Position numbers and translations under genes: made by a program. From Proteus terrae (GTDB lineage Bacteria; Pseudomonadota; Gammaproteobacteria; Enterobacterales; Enterobacteriaceae), in contig NZ_PENS01000012.1 of the NCBI RefSeq assembly GCF_003144325.1, positions 90,278-154,277 of the forward strand: a stretch of 64,000 nt of DNA, read 5' to 3'. The notes beneath the pieces were generated by a model, which saw only the letters and a list, made by a program, of their open reading frames with translations, was not told where the DNA came from and searched no databases. Below, one piece after another: positions 27,167 through 35,408 of this stretch (position 1 is its first letter; each line of letters opens with the position of its first letter).

Positions 27167-28270
27167 ATGAATAAAAAACTTACTATTACGGTATGTGCCT
27201 CACTCTTTTTACTCAGTGCAGGTGCAATGGTTTATGCAACCACATCATCAGATGATGAAACACAACAATTTACCTATCCACCGACAAAGGTGGCATTGGC
27301 AACTGTACAATCATCAAAATTACCAAACAATATGCAAGGTGTTGGGGAATTAGAAGCCGCACGCCAAGTTTATTTAGCCGCTGAAACCAATGGTCGAATT
27401 GCTGTGATTAATTTTGAGTCAGGGCAAACTGTTAAAGCAGGCCAAGTTTTAGCTAAATTAAATGATGAGCCAGAACAAGCCGAGTTATTACGCTTACAAG
27501 CACAATTAACCAATGCAGAAAAACTCTATTCTCGAACAAGACAACTTTATAGTAAAAATGTCGCAGCTGCCGCGCAATTAGATAGCACCTTATCAGAGCG
27601 CGACATGATTGTGGCCTCTATTCGAGAAGTGAAAGCGCGAATTGCACAAAAAGCAATTAAAGCCCCTTTTGACGGTATCGTTGGGATAAAACTTGTTCAT
27701 GAAGGCCAATATCTCAATGCTGGTGAACGTGTGGCTTCACTTGTCGATGCGAGCCATTTAAAACTCAATTTTTCACTTGATGAACAAGCCGCACCAAAAA
27801 TTTCAACAAAACAGCCAATCAATATCGAAGTCGATGCTTACCCAGATATCATTTTTACTGGTTCAATAAATGCGATTGATCCTCTTATTGGCTCTTCTCG
27901 TACAGTACAAATACAGGCTGTTTTACCAAATGCTGACAATAAATTAAAAGCGGGCATGTTTGCTCGTGTTCAAGTTACTTCTCCTGATAGTCCTATGGTA
28001 TTAACCGTACCGGAAACGGCAGTCACTTATACTGCCTATGGAGATACCGTGTTTGTAGCGCAATCTGACAATCAAAAAAACCTTATCGCTAAGCGTGTCT
28101 CTGTGAAAGTTGGATTGCGCTACAACGGCATGATCGAAATAAAAGAAGGTTTAACCCTTGGGGATCAAATTGTTTCCTCAGGGCAAGTTAAGTTAAGTGA
28201 TGGCATCTCAATTGAACCTATTGAGCAAGATACATTAGCGTTAGCTCAATCAGCGACAATTAAGCCATAA
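27167..28270 (+). CDS. RND efflux periplasmic adaptor, MexH-like
   Basis: This 367-residue membrane-fusion protein has a signal peptide (about 1-25, LLSAGAMVYA) and the lipoyl halves AETNGRIAVINFESGQTVKAG (about 72-92) and IKAPFDGIVGIKLVHEGQYLNAG flanking an alpha-hairpin, followed by beta-barrel and proximal domains. It lacks a lipobox. It joins the RND pump to an outer-membrane channel. It lies 45 bp after the DoxX gene and 12 bp before the pump gene, one operon under the SoxR box. Confidence 0.92.
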   Translation: MNKKLTITVCASLFLLSAGAMVYATTSSDDETQQFTYPPTKVALATVQSSKLPNNMQGVGELEAARQVYLAAETNGRIAVINFESGQTVKAGQVLAKLNDEPEQAELLRLQAQLTNAEKLYSRTRQLYSKNVAAAAQLDSTLSERDMIVASIREVKARIAQKAIKAPFDGIVGIKLVHEGQYLNAGERVASLVDASHLKLNFSLDEQAAPKISTKQPINIEVDAYPDIIFTGSINAIDPLIGSSRTVQIQAVLPNADNKLKAGMFARVQVTSPDSPMVLTVPETAVTYTAYGDTVFVAQSDNQKNLIAKRVSVKVGLRYNGMIEIKEGLTLGDQIVSSGQVKLSDGISIEPIEQDTLALAQSATIKP

Positions 28271-28282
28271 CGGGAGTTAATA

Positions 28283-31200
28283 ATGAAATTTACCGATATT
28301 TTTGTTCGGCGCCCTGTTTTGGCATTAGTTGTTAGCACACTGATTTTTTTACTGGGCGCATTTGCGTTCAGTAAACTGCCTATTCGCCAGTACCCTATGT
28401 TGCAAAATTCAACTATTACGATTACAACAGACTATCCCGGAGCATCATCTGAACTGATGCAAGGATTTGTGACACAACCGATCACTCAAGCCGTTTCCTC
28501 TGTTGAGGGCGTTGATTATATTTCCTCTTCTTCTGTTCAAGGAAAAAGCTTAGTCACCGTCAGAATGGAATTAAACCGCGATCCAACTCAAGCCTTAACG
28601 CAGGTAATGGCGAAAGTGAATCAGGTACGTTATAAGTTACCTGAGCAAGCTTATGATCCCGTTATCGAGCTTTCATCTGGCGAATCTACTGCGGTGGCTT
28701 ATGTCGGATTTTCAAGTGAACAGCTTTCTATCCCTGAACTCACTGACTACCTTTCTCGTGTTGTGGAACCTATGTTCTCATCCATCAATGGTGTTGCTAA
28801 AGTACAGGTTTTTGGTGGACAACAATTAGCAATGCGTTTGTGGTTAGATGCAGACAAACTGGCTGGTCGTAACTTAACGGCAAGCGATGTTGCAAATGCA
28901 GTACGCCGTAATAACTATCAAGCTGCCCCCGGGAAAGTCGAAGGCGAGTTTGTGATTGCCAATGTTTATGTCAATACTGATCTCACTAATGTCGAAGAAT
29001 TTAAAGACATGGTTATCATTAATGATGGCAATAACCTTGTTCGTTTACGTGATGTCGGTACTGTCGAATTAGGTGCTGCGGCTACTGAAACCAGCGGTAT
29101 TATGAATGGTAAAAAAGCGGTATTTTTGGGTTTATTCCCGACTCCAACAGGTAACCCACTTGTGATTGTTGATGGCATTCGCGAGCATCTTGTTGATATT
29201 CAAAAAACCTTACCGCCAAGCGTCGATGTAGAACTGGCATTTGAAACTTCACGTTTTATCAAAGCCTCTATTAATCAAGTAGTACAAACCTTAATTGAAG
29301 CGATTTTAATCGTTATCGCGGTTATTTATCTCTGTTTGGGATCGTTCCGTTCTGTTCTTATTCCTGTACTTGCCATTCCGTTATCGATGCTAGGTGCTGC
29401 CGGATTAATGCTTGCCTTTGGCTTTAGTATTAACTTGCTCACCTTGCTAGCAATGGTTTTAGCAATCGGATTAGTTGTGGATGATGCGATAGTGGTTGTT
29501 GAAAACGTACATCGCCATATTGAAGAAGGGTTATCGCCTGTTCAAGCCGCTTTAGTCGGTGCGAGAGAAGTTGCTGGTCCTGTTATTGCAATGACGATCA
29601 CGTTAGCCGCCGTTTATGCTCCTATTGGTTTAATGGCTGGATTAACGGGGGCATTATTTAAAGAATTTGCCATAACATTGGCAGGTAGTGTGATTGTATC
29701 CGGTATTGTGGCATTAACCTTGTCGCCAGTGATGAGCTCGTTAATGCTAAAACCAAAAGAAAATGAAGGCAGAATGGCTAAAATAGCCGAATATATCTTT
29801 GATAAACTGGCTCATTATTATGGTTACGTACTCAATTTTTCTTTAGCTAATCGCTGGCTAACCATTGTTTTTGCCTTAGCAGTGTTTGTCAGCTTACCGT
29901 TTTTGTATAGTCAGACAAAACAAGAGCTGGCTCCTTCAGAAGATCAAGCGAGTGTATTAACCGCCGTAAAAGCACCGCAACATGCAAATCTTGCTTATGC
30001 TGAACGCTTTAATCAAAAGCTTGATGAAATTTATATGAGTCTGCCTGAAACAGACAGCACATGGATAATTAACGGTACAGATGGGCCTTCAGCCAGCTTT
30101 GGTGGTATTAACTTTGATGGTTGGGATCTCCGCGATCGCAATGCAGATCAAATTCAAGCCGACTTACAAAACCGCGTCAATAATGTTGAAGGTACTAGTA
30201 TTTTTGCTTTCCAATTAGCTTCTTTACCCGGTTCGGTAGGTGGGTTACCTGTACAAATGGTTTTACGTAGCCCGTTAGGTTATCCCGTTTTATTTGAAAC
30301 AATGGAAAACATTAAACAGCAAGCGAGAGAAAGTGGTTTGTTTGTCGTGGTGGATAGCGATTTAGATTACAACAATCCTGTCGTTCAAGTTGCCATAGAC
30401 AGAGCTAAGGCCAATAGTTTAGGTATTCGCATGCAGGATATTGGTGAATCACTTTCATTATTAGTCGGTGAACACTATATCAATCGTTTTGGTATGGATG
30501 GTCGCTCTTATGATGTTATTCCACAAAGTGTACGTCACCAACGTTTAACGCCTGCAGCTCTTGCTGGGCACTATATTCGAACTCAAGATAACGTGTTGAT
30601 CCCATTATCAACAGTTGTGAATATCACAACTCAAGTTGAACCCAATAAACTGACACAGTTTAATCAACAAAATGCAGCCATATTTCAAGCGATCCCCGCG
30701 CCTGGTGTCACGATGGGACAAGCAGTCGCGTTTCTTGAAACTGTAGCAGATTCATTACCAGCGGGCTTTAGTCATGATTGGCAATCTGATTCTCGCCAAT
30801 TTACCCAAGAAGGAAATACGTTAGTCTTTGCTTTTATTGCCGCACTTATCATTATTTATTTAGTGTTAGCTGCACAGTATGAAAGTTTGGTTGATCCTTT
30901 GATTATCTTAATTACTGTACCGCTATCAATTTGTGGTGCATTAGTCCCTCTCGCTTTAGGGATGGTGACGCTAAATATCTACACTCAAATTGGTTTAGTC
31001 ACACTAATAGGACTTATTAGTAAGCACGGTATTTTAATGGTGGAATTCGCTAATGAATTGCAAGTTCATAAAAATCTAAACCGTCGGGATGCCATTATTG
31101 AAGCTGCAAAAATCCGATTGCGTCCTGTATTAATGACCACAGCTGCAATGGTTATTGGGCTTATTCCACTTTTATTTGCCAGTGGTGCTGGGGCGAATAG

Positions 31201-31360
31201 CCGCTATGGATTAGGGCTGATTATTGTGTCAGGTATGTTAGTCGGCACACTATTTACCCTGTTTGTGTTACCAACAATGTACAGCTTCTTAGCTAGAAAC
31301 CATCAAATCAGCGCTCAAACTGAGCGTCAAAAACAGTTACAGCAAGTTAGTGAGCAGTAA
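28283..31360 (+). CDS. RND-family multidrug efflux transporter, MexI-like
   Basis: This 1025-residue HAE-1 type pump starts MKFTDIFVRRPVLALVVSTL with one TM helix, a large periplasmic loop, a TM cluster at about 335-540, a second loop and a final TM cluster at about 850-1005. The proton relay aspartates sit in GLVVDDAIVVVENV (TM4). Residue features are those of the MexI/MdtB-C branch rather than AcrB. No outer-membrane channel gene follows, so a TolC supplied elsewhere is inferred. A strong terminator follows. Confidence 0.93.
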   Translation: MKFTDIFVRRPVLALVVSTLIFLLGAFAFSKLPIRQYPMLQNSTITITTDYPGASSELMQGFVTQPITQAVSSVEGVDYISSSSVQGKSLVTVRMELNRDPTQALTQVMAKVNQVRYKLPEQAYDPVIELSSGESTAVAYVGFSSEQLSIPELTDYLSRVVEPMFSSINGVAKVQVFGGQQLAMRLWLDADKLAGRNLTASDVANAVRRNNYQAAPGKVEGEFVIANVYVNTDLTNVEEFKDMVIINDGNNLVRLRDVGTVELGAAATETSGIMNGKKAVFLGLFPTPTGNPLVIVDGIREHLVDIQKTLPPSVDVELAFETSRFIKASINQVVQTLIEAILIVIAVIYLCLGSFRSVLIPVLAIPLSMLGAAGLMLAFGFSINLLTLLAMVLAIGLVVDDAIVVVENVHRHIEEGLSPVQAALVGAREVAGPVIAMTITLAAVYAPIGLMAGLTGALFKEFAITLAGSVIVSGIVALTLSPVMSSLMLKPKENEGRMAKIAEYIFDKLAHYYGYVLNFSLANRWLTIVFALAVFVSLPFLYSQTKQELAPSEDQASVLTAVKAPQHANLAYAERFNQKLDEIYMSLPETDSTWIINGTDGPSASFGGINFDGWDLRDRNADQIQADLQNRVNNVEGTSIFAFQLASLPGSVGGLPVQMVLRSPLGYPVLFETMENIKQQARESGLFVVVDSDLDYNNPVVQVAIDRAKANSLGIRMQDIGESLSLLVGEHYINRFGMDGRSYDVIPQSVRHQRLTPAALAGHYIRTQDNVLIPLSTVVNITTQVEPNKLTQFNQQNAAIFQAIPAPGVTMGQAVAFLETVADSLPAGFSHDWQSDSRQFTQEGNTLVFAFIAALIIIYLVLAAQYESLVDPLIILITVPLSICGALVPLALGMVTLNIYTQIGLVTLIGLISKHGILMVEFANELQVHKNLNRRDAIIEAAKIRLRPVLMTTAAMVIGLIPLLFASGAGANSRYGLGLIIVSGMLVGTLFTLFVLPTMYSFLARNHQISAQTERQKQLQQVSEQ

Positions 31361-31394
31361 AACTAAAAAATAAAAAGCAGTAATGTCGTAAACC

Positions 31395-31428
31395 AATCCC
31401 CATTGTGAATGCAATGGGGATTTTATCT
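31395..31428 (+). terminator. Rho-independent terminator of the efflux operon
   Basis: AATCCCCATTG (31395-31405) pairs perfectly with CAATGGGGATT (31412-31422) around a 6-nt loop, followed by TTATCTTT. It lies 35 bp after the RND stop. Confidence 0.88.
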
Positions 31429-31524
31429 TTAAAGTTATCAAGATAAACTCAGATCCGTTTTGAAATAAAATCGTTAACTGAAATCATTGTATAAAAATAT
31501 CACATCGTGATTTTTATATTTCAA

Positions 31525-31567
31525 AAAATAAAAACACTGAGTCTATTTCACCTAACACTCAGTGTTT
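31525..31567 (-). terminator. Terminator of the cut operon
   Basis: Read on the minus strand, AAACACTGAGT and ACTCAGTGTTT form a perfect 11-bp stem with a 14-nt loop and are followed by TTATTTTTT. It lies just past the last cut-operon gene at 31592. Confidence 0.85.
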
Positions 31568-31591
31568 CTATTAAAAATAATTAATATGCGA

Positions 31592-31918
31592 CTACATAGT
31601 AGAGAATGTATTCATAATTATCCCACCAGAGATAATCAATGCCATAGAGAATATGGCTGGTAAATCTGGTTTTTGCTTATATAAAATCATTGCAACCAAG
31701 GTCACACCGACAATACCAAATCCACACCAGAGTGAATAAGCAACACCAACAGGAATATATCCCATTGCGCGTGTTAAAGCGAAATAACAAATACAGTAAG
31801 CAGCAATAACTAAAACAGAAGGGGCTAATTTACTAAAGCCGTTGGTCTTTTTAATCATTGATGTACCAGTGATTTCAGAACCAATAGACAGCGCCAGCCA
31901 TAAGAATCCGGTAAACAT
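31592..31918 (-). CDS. Small multidrug resistance (SMR) family transporter, second of a pair
   Basis: This 108-residue protein has four hydrophobic helices with the essential SMR glutamate in helix 1 (Glu15 in IGSEITGTSMIKK) and the family block IPVGVAYSLWCGFGIVGV at about 56-73. Tandem SMR genes often make heterodimers. It is the last gene of the cut operon, 80 bp after its partner and just before the terminator. Choline-lyase clusters of this type carry SMR genes. Whether the pair moves choline, trimethylamine or another cation is not known from sequence. Confidence 0.9.
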   Translation of the reverse strand: MFTGFLWLALSIGSEITGTSMIKKTNGFSKLAPSVLVIAAYCICYFALTRAMGYIPVGVAYSLWCGFGIVGVTLVAMILYKQKPDLPAIFSMALIISGGIIMNTFSTM

Positions 31919-31998
31919 AATTGTTATCCTTATTTGTTTTAATAAAATAACTATTATTAAAAATAGATTTATTAAAAAATATTTATCAAGAAATAGAC

Positions 31999-32415
31999 TT
32001 ATTTATTAACTGGCGATGCAGTTTGTTTAATATTAGAGGTTTCTGTTATTTCTTCTTCCTCTTCTTCAGAACCCATTTTAGAGAAGAGATTCATAATCAC
32101 AATACCACTGGCAATAACAGCCATACCAATCATTGCAGCGGTATCAGGGTGTTGACCATAAAACAGCATACCTAAAGAAGAAACCACTAAAATACCTGTA
32201 CCTGACCACGTTGCATAAGCCAGACCAACAGGAATATTTTTAACTGCTCGTGATAATGAGTAATAACAAATAACGTATAAAACAACAATTAAGCCTAACA
32301 ATAATGTTTTGGTTGTTCCTTCGCTATTATCAAACATTTTTAAAGTAGAGGTTGCTGAGGTTTCTGAAATAATAACCGCCAGCATCCAAAGCCATGATTT
32401 AGCTTTTGGTGACAT
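31999..32415 (-). CDS. SMR family transporter with acidic tail, first of a pair
   Basis: This 138-residue, four-helix SMR protein has the conserved helix-1 glutamate (Glu18 in VIISETSATSTLKMF) and IPVGLAYATWSGTGILVV at about 65-82. Compared with its partner it has an extra C-terminal tail of about 25 residues beginning GSEEEEEEITE, which is unusual for SMR proteins (typically 105-110). It is encoded 35 bp after the flavoprotein-like gene in the cut operon. Confidence 0.9.
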   Translation of the reverse strand: MSPKAKSWLWMLAVIISETSATSTLKMFDNSEGTTKTLLLGLIVVLYVICYYSLSRAVKNIPVGLAYATWSGTGILVVSSLGMLFYGQHPDTAAMIGMAVIASGIVIMNLFSKMGSEEEEEEITETSNIKQTASPVNK

Positions 32416-32450
32416 AATAAGACTCCTGAGTTATCAGATATAATTTAAGA

Positions 32451-33155
32451 TTAATTTTTCAAACTTTTTAAATATTCAATAGCAGAATCCGTCAATTTAT
32501 CTTGCGATAAATGATATTCTCCAGGCTTATTCATTACTTCTTTCAAAGTAATATAGCGATTATTATTCTCTTGTTTAATTTCAGGTTTATATTCAGATTT
32601 AGTTTGATGCTTAACATCATGGTTTATTAAATTATCTTCAACATCATTTATAGAGTGAAACATAATACCCATTGATTTTAATCGACTAATATTTTCCTGA
32701 ATAAGCAGGTTGTACTCTTTATTTTTATTTAAACCTAAAATCTCATTTAACTCACTTTCTGGTTGGCAAAAATAAGGTAATGCAATAACAGGAATATTTT
32801 GAGCAAGTGCAGAATGAATTAGCTTTCCTTCTTCACTTATAAATAATCCGTTAATAATTTCACCCACCAGCTTTTTATCAAAATAAGGAACAAACAGTGC
32901 GTGGTAAGTCGATAACTGCTGGCAATCGAACTCGCTCGCATTATATATTTCCCCTAGATGACGCCATTTCGACAAATCATGACTGATTTGTGCCGATGTT
33001 GTAACAAAAAGAGAAAATCGAATATGAGAAAAAGTGTTGATACGCTGACAGATTTCATCTTGGTATCCCGGTGCAGGTGTAAGTGCCAACAACACTGACT
33101 TTTTCATTCTTTTTTCTATTTCAGCCACTATCCTTTCAATTAACTGATTGTCCAT
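32451..33155 (-). CDS. Flavoprotein-like protein of the cut microcompartment operon
   Basis: This 234-residue soluble protein starts with an amphipathic helix (NQLIERIVAEIEKRMKK) like the encapsulation peptides that target proteins into bacterial microcompartments. The body (VLLALTPAPGYQDEI at about 21-35, then IPVIALPYFCQPESELNEIL) suggests a Rossmann/flavoprotein-type fold, but the family is not certain. The C-terminus ends in a helix-rich segment (ITLKEVMNKPGEYHLSQDKL). It lies 17 bp after pduL. A role in cofactor handling inside the shell is an inference only. Confidence 0.65.
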   Translation of the reverse strand: MDNQLIERIVAEIEKRMKKSVLLALTPAPGYQDEICQRINTFSHIRFSLFVTTSAQISHDLSKWRHLGEIYNASEFDCQQLSTYHALFVPYFDKKLVGEIINGLFISEEGKLIHSALAQNIPVIALPYFCQPESELNEILGLNKNKEYNLLIQENISRLKSMGIMFHSINDVEDNLINHDVKHQTKSEYKPEIKQENNNRYITLKEVMNKPGEYHLSQDKLTDSAIEYLKSLKN

Positions 33156-33172
33156 TACGCCACCTCATTGTC

Positions 33173-33817
33173 TTAGCTGACAATAAATACGCTATCGTTG
33201 TTACGAAGCCCTGCAGCATTAGCTTCATCAGTATCTATATGAAATTCCAAAGCGAATTTTTCACTAACACGAACAACAACTTCATCAAAAATCAGGCTAC
33301 GCTCACCTTCTGTTTTAACGTGTACTTTTTGCCCATTGGTGACATTTAACATTCTGGCGTCAATTTCACTCATATGAATATGGCGTTGAGCACAGATCAC
33401 TTGCTCTTGTAATTCAACATGACCCGCAGGCCCCATTAATACAGCTTGACCTGAACCGACTAAATCACCTGATTCACGTACTGGTGCTTTTACACCTAAT
33501 ACAAAACAGTCTGCTTTTGAGATTTCTAACTGACTTTGTGGACGAACCGGCCCTAAAACTCGAACTTTACTGATCGAGCCTTTTGGTCCCACAACCATCA
33601 CACACTCTTTTGCTGCAAACTGACCCGGTTGTTTAAGATCTTTAAATGGGGTGAGTTGATAACCTTTACCAAATAACGCTTCAACATCTTGTTGTGAAAG
33701 ATGCACATGACGATTAGAAATACCAACAGGGATAGCCATTCCTTGCGTTTCTCCCAACATCACTCCATGAACGGGCAAGCGAGAGAGAATTTTTCCCATG
33801 AGTTGTTGATTAATCAT
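33173..33817 (-). CDS. pduL: PduL-type phosphate acyltransferase
   Basis: This 214-residue microcompartment phosphotransacylase converts acetyl-CoA and phosphate to acetyl phosphate, recycling CoA in the shell. Two metal-binding motifs typical of PduL are present: GISNRHVHLS (32-41) and CAQRHIHMS (142-150). The N-terminal helix (INQQLMGKILSRL) resembles an encapsulation peptide. Its ATG overlaps the stop of the preceding BMC gene. PduL is unrelated to the classical Pta. The substrate here is presumably acetyl-CoA made by the CutF-like enzyme. Confidence 0.92.
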   Translation of the reverse strand: MINQQLMGKILSRLPVHGVMLGETQGMAIPVGISNRHVHLSQQDVEALFGKGYQLTPFKDLKQPGQFAAKECVMVVGPKGSISKVRVLGPVRPQSQLEISKADCFVLGVKAPVRESGDLVGSGQAVLMGPAGHVELQEQVICAQRHIHMSEIDARMLNVTNGQKVHVKTEGERSLIFDEVVVRVSEKFALEFHIDTDEANAAGLRNNDSVFIVS

Positions 33818-34344
33818 TATTTTTTACCTTTACGGCTTTCTGGTTTGATCTCTTTTTTACTGCTTTGTGCTTTATCTGTTACAGCTTTAGTTTCAGAAGC
33901 AATATTTTGAGCCTTCAAATCTGCAACTTCTTTTGTGACTTCAATGTGCTCAATTTTGTTTTTAACAGGAGCTTCAGCTCTTGTCTCAACGACTGTTTCA
34001 ACGGTGGTTTCAACAACTTTTTCAATAGCCGCCTCTTGCACTTTTTCAGCAACAATAGGGGCTTTTTTCTTACCTTTAACTGTAAGCAGCTTAGTAATAA
34101 CGCTTGGCTCTGGTCTTGCGATAACCAATGAACCAATCACCAGCTCTTTTTGACTCACCACATCAACGCCATGATCAATTGCTGTTCTTACTGCACTGAT
34201 CTCGCCTTGAAAACAGATTGATACCAACCCAGATCCTACTTTTCGGTATCCTATAATTTCCACATTTGCCGCTTTACAAGCCGCATCTGCCGCTTGAATG
34301 GCTGCGGTTAATCCTCGTGTTTCTATCACACCTAAACTGTTCAT
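33817..34344 (-). CDS. BMC-H shell protein with a long charged C-terminal tail
   Basis: Residues 1-95 form a BMC domain (SLGVIETRGLTAAIQAADAA, then VEIIGYRKVGSGLVSICFQG). About 80 further residues form a Lys/Glu-rich tail with short repeats of the type VETxVETVVET. This resembles PduK/EutK-type extended shell proteins, though no zinc site or helix-turn-helix is seen in the tail. It is 13 bp from cutD upstream and overlaps pduL. The tail may bind cargo or nucleic acid (inference). Confidence 0.88.
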   Translation of the reverse strand: MNSLGVIETRGLTAAIQAADAACKAANVEIIGYRKVGSGLVSICFQGEISAVRTAIDHGVDVVSQKELVIGSLVIARPEPSVITKLLTVKGKKKAPIVAEKVQEAAIEKVVETTVETVVETRAEAPVKNKIEHIEVTKEVADLKAQNIASETKAVTDKAQSSKKEIKPESRKGKK

Positions 34345-34357
34345 CTTTCTCTCCTAC

Positions 34358-35308
34358 TTAGTGACGGACAAGACGGATATCGAAATCAAATTTCTTAAAG
34401 AAGGCTTCTAAACTGTCTAACTCTTCTGGCGTATAACTTGGATCGGTTTTTATCGGGTAGATCATTTCCAATTTTTCGTATTTGTTACGCCCAAATTGGT
34501 GATAAGGAAGAATATCGATACGCTGAATATTGCCGCGTTTTGAGAGTTCCATTGCGTAGTTAATCGCCCCAGTGATCGCGTCATAAGAGTCGTTATAGCC
34601 TCGCACTAAAGGCATACGGATCACTACATTTGCACCGAGATCCATCAAACGTTCTAGGTTACGACGAACATTCTCATTACCAATACCAAACAGCGCTTTA
34701 TGCTGAGTGGTATCAATGTGTTTGATATCAATCAGAAATTGATCAACCACTTCCGCTAATTTTTCATAATTCGTCACATTAGTGGTCGCTTGTGTTTCCA
34801 CTGCAGTATTGATCATCATTTTTTTACATTCTCGTAAAAGCGCGATCGCAAAATCAGTTTGTAAACTCATTTCACCGCCACCGATTGTGACACCACCTCC
34901 TGAAGAGATGTAAAAGTCATAATCTTGCATGATGATTTTCATTAGCTCTGAGACTGAAACATCTTTTCCCATAATATCAAGGGCATCAGAGATACAGACT
35001 TCTTCACATTTACGACAACCAATACAATCAACAGCGCGATCAACACGATGAACTTGTTTGCCACTTTCATTGGTTGTCATGTAATGCACACCAGCAGGAC
35101 AAACATCAACGCATTTACCGCAATCTACGCATTTGTCGTGGGAGTACATCACCTGAAATTCACTGCTGAGACCTTCTGGATTTGAACACCAAGGGCAGCG
35201 GATATTACAGCCTTTTAAAAAAACGAGAGTACGAATACCATCACCGTCATAAATAGAGTATTTCTGGATATTAAATATCCGCCCTCTTATTTCTGCCGCC
35301 GTCTCCAT
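34358..35308 (-). CDS. cutD: CutD, choline TMA-lyase activating enzyme (radical SAM)
   Basis: This 316-residue glycyl-radical activase has the radical-SAM cluster at C34, C38 and C41 (GCNIRCPWC), and a ferredoxin-like insert with two further 4Fe-4S motifs: C60, C63, C66, C70 and C95, C98, C101, C105. A GGGVTIGGGE SAM-binding motif follows. It installs the glycyl radical on CutC under anaerobic conditions. It is encoded 100 bp downstream of cutC. Specific assignment rests on that pairing. Confidence 0.95.
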   Translation of the reverse strand: METAAEIRGRIFNIQKYSIYDGDGIRTLVFLKGCNIRCPWCSNPEGLSSEFQVMYSHDKCVDCGKCVDVCPAGVHYMTTNESGKQVHRVDRAVDCIGCRKCEEVCISDALDIMGKDVSVSELMKIIMQDYDFYISSGGGVTIGGGEMSLQTDFAIALLRECKKMMINTAVETQATTNVTNYEKLAEVVDQFLIDIKHIDTTQHKALFGIGNENVRRNLERLMDLGANVVIRMPLVRGYNDSYDAITGAINYAMELSKRGNIQRIDILPYHQFGRNKYEKLEMIYPIKTDPSYTPEELDSLEAFFKKFDFDIRLVRH

Positions 35309-35408
35309 CTTTACGCCTCCAAATCTGCATCAAACATCCCTGTTCGATAAATTTAAATCTTGTCTTGTCGATTAAAAGGGATAGCCTACGCCATCCCTAT
35401 GGCTGTAA

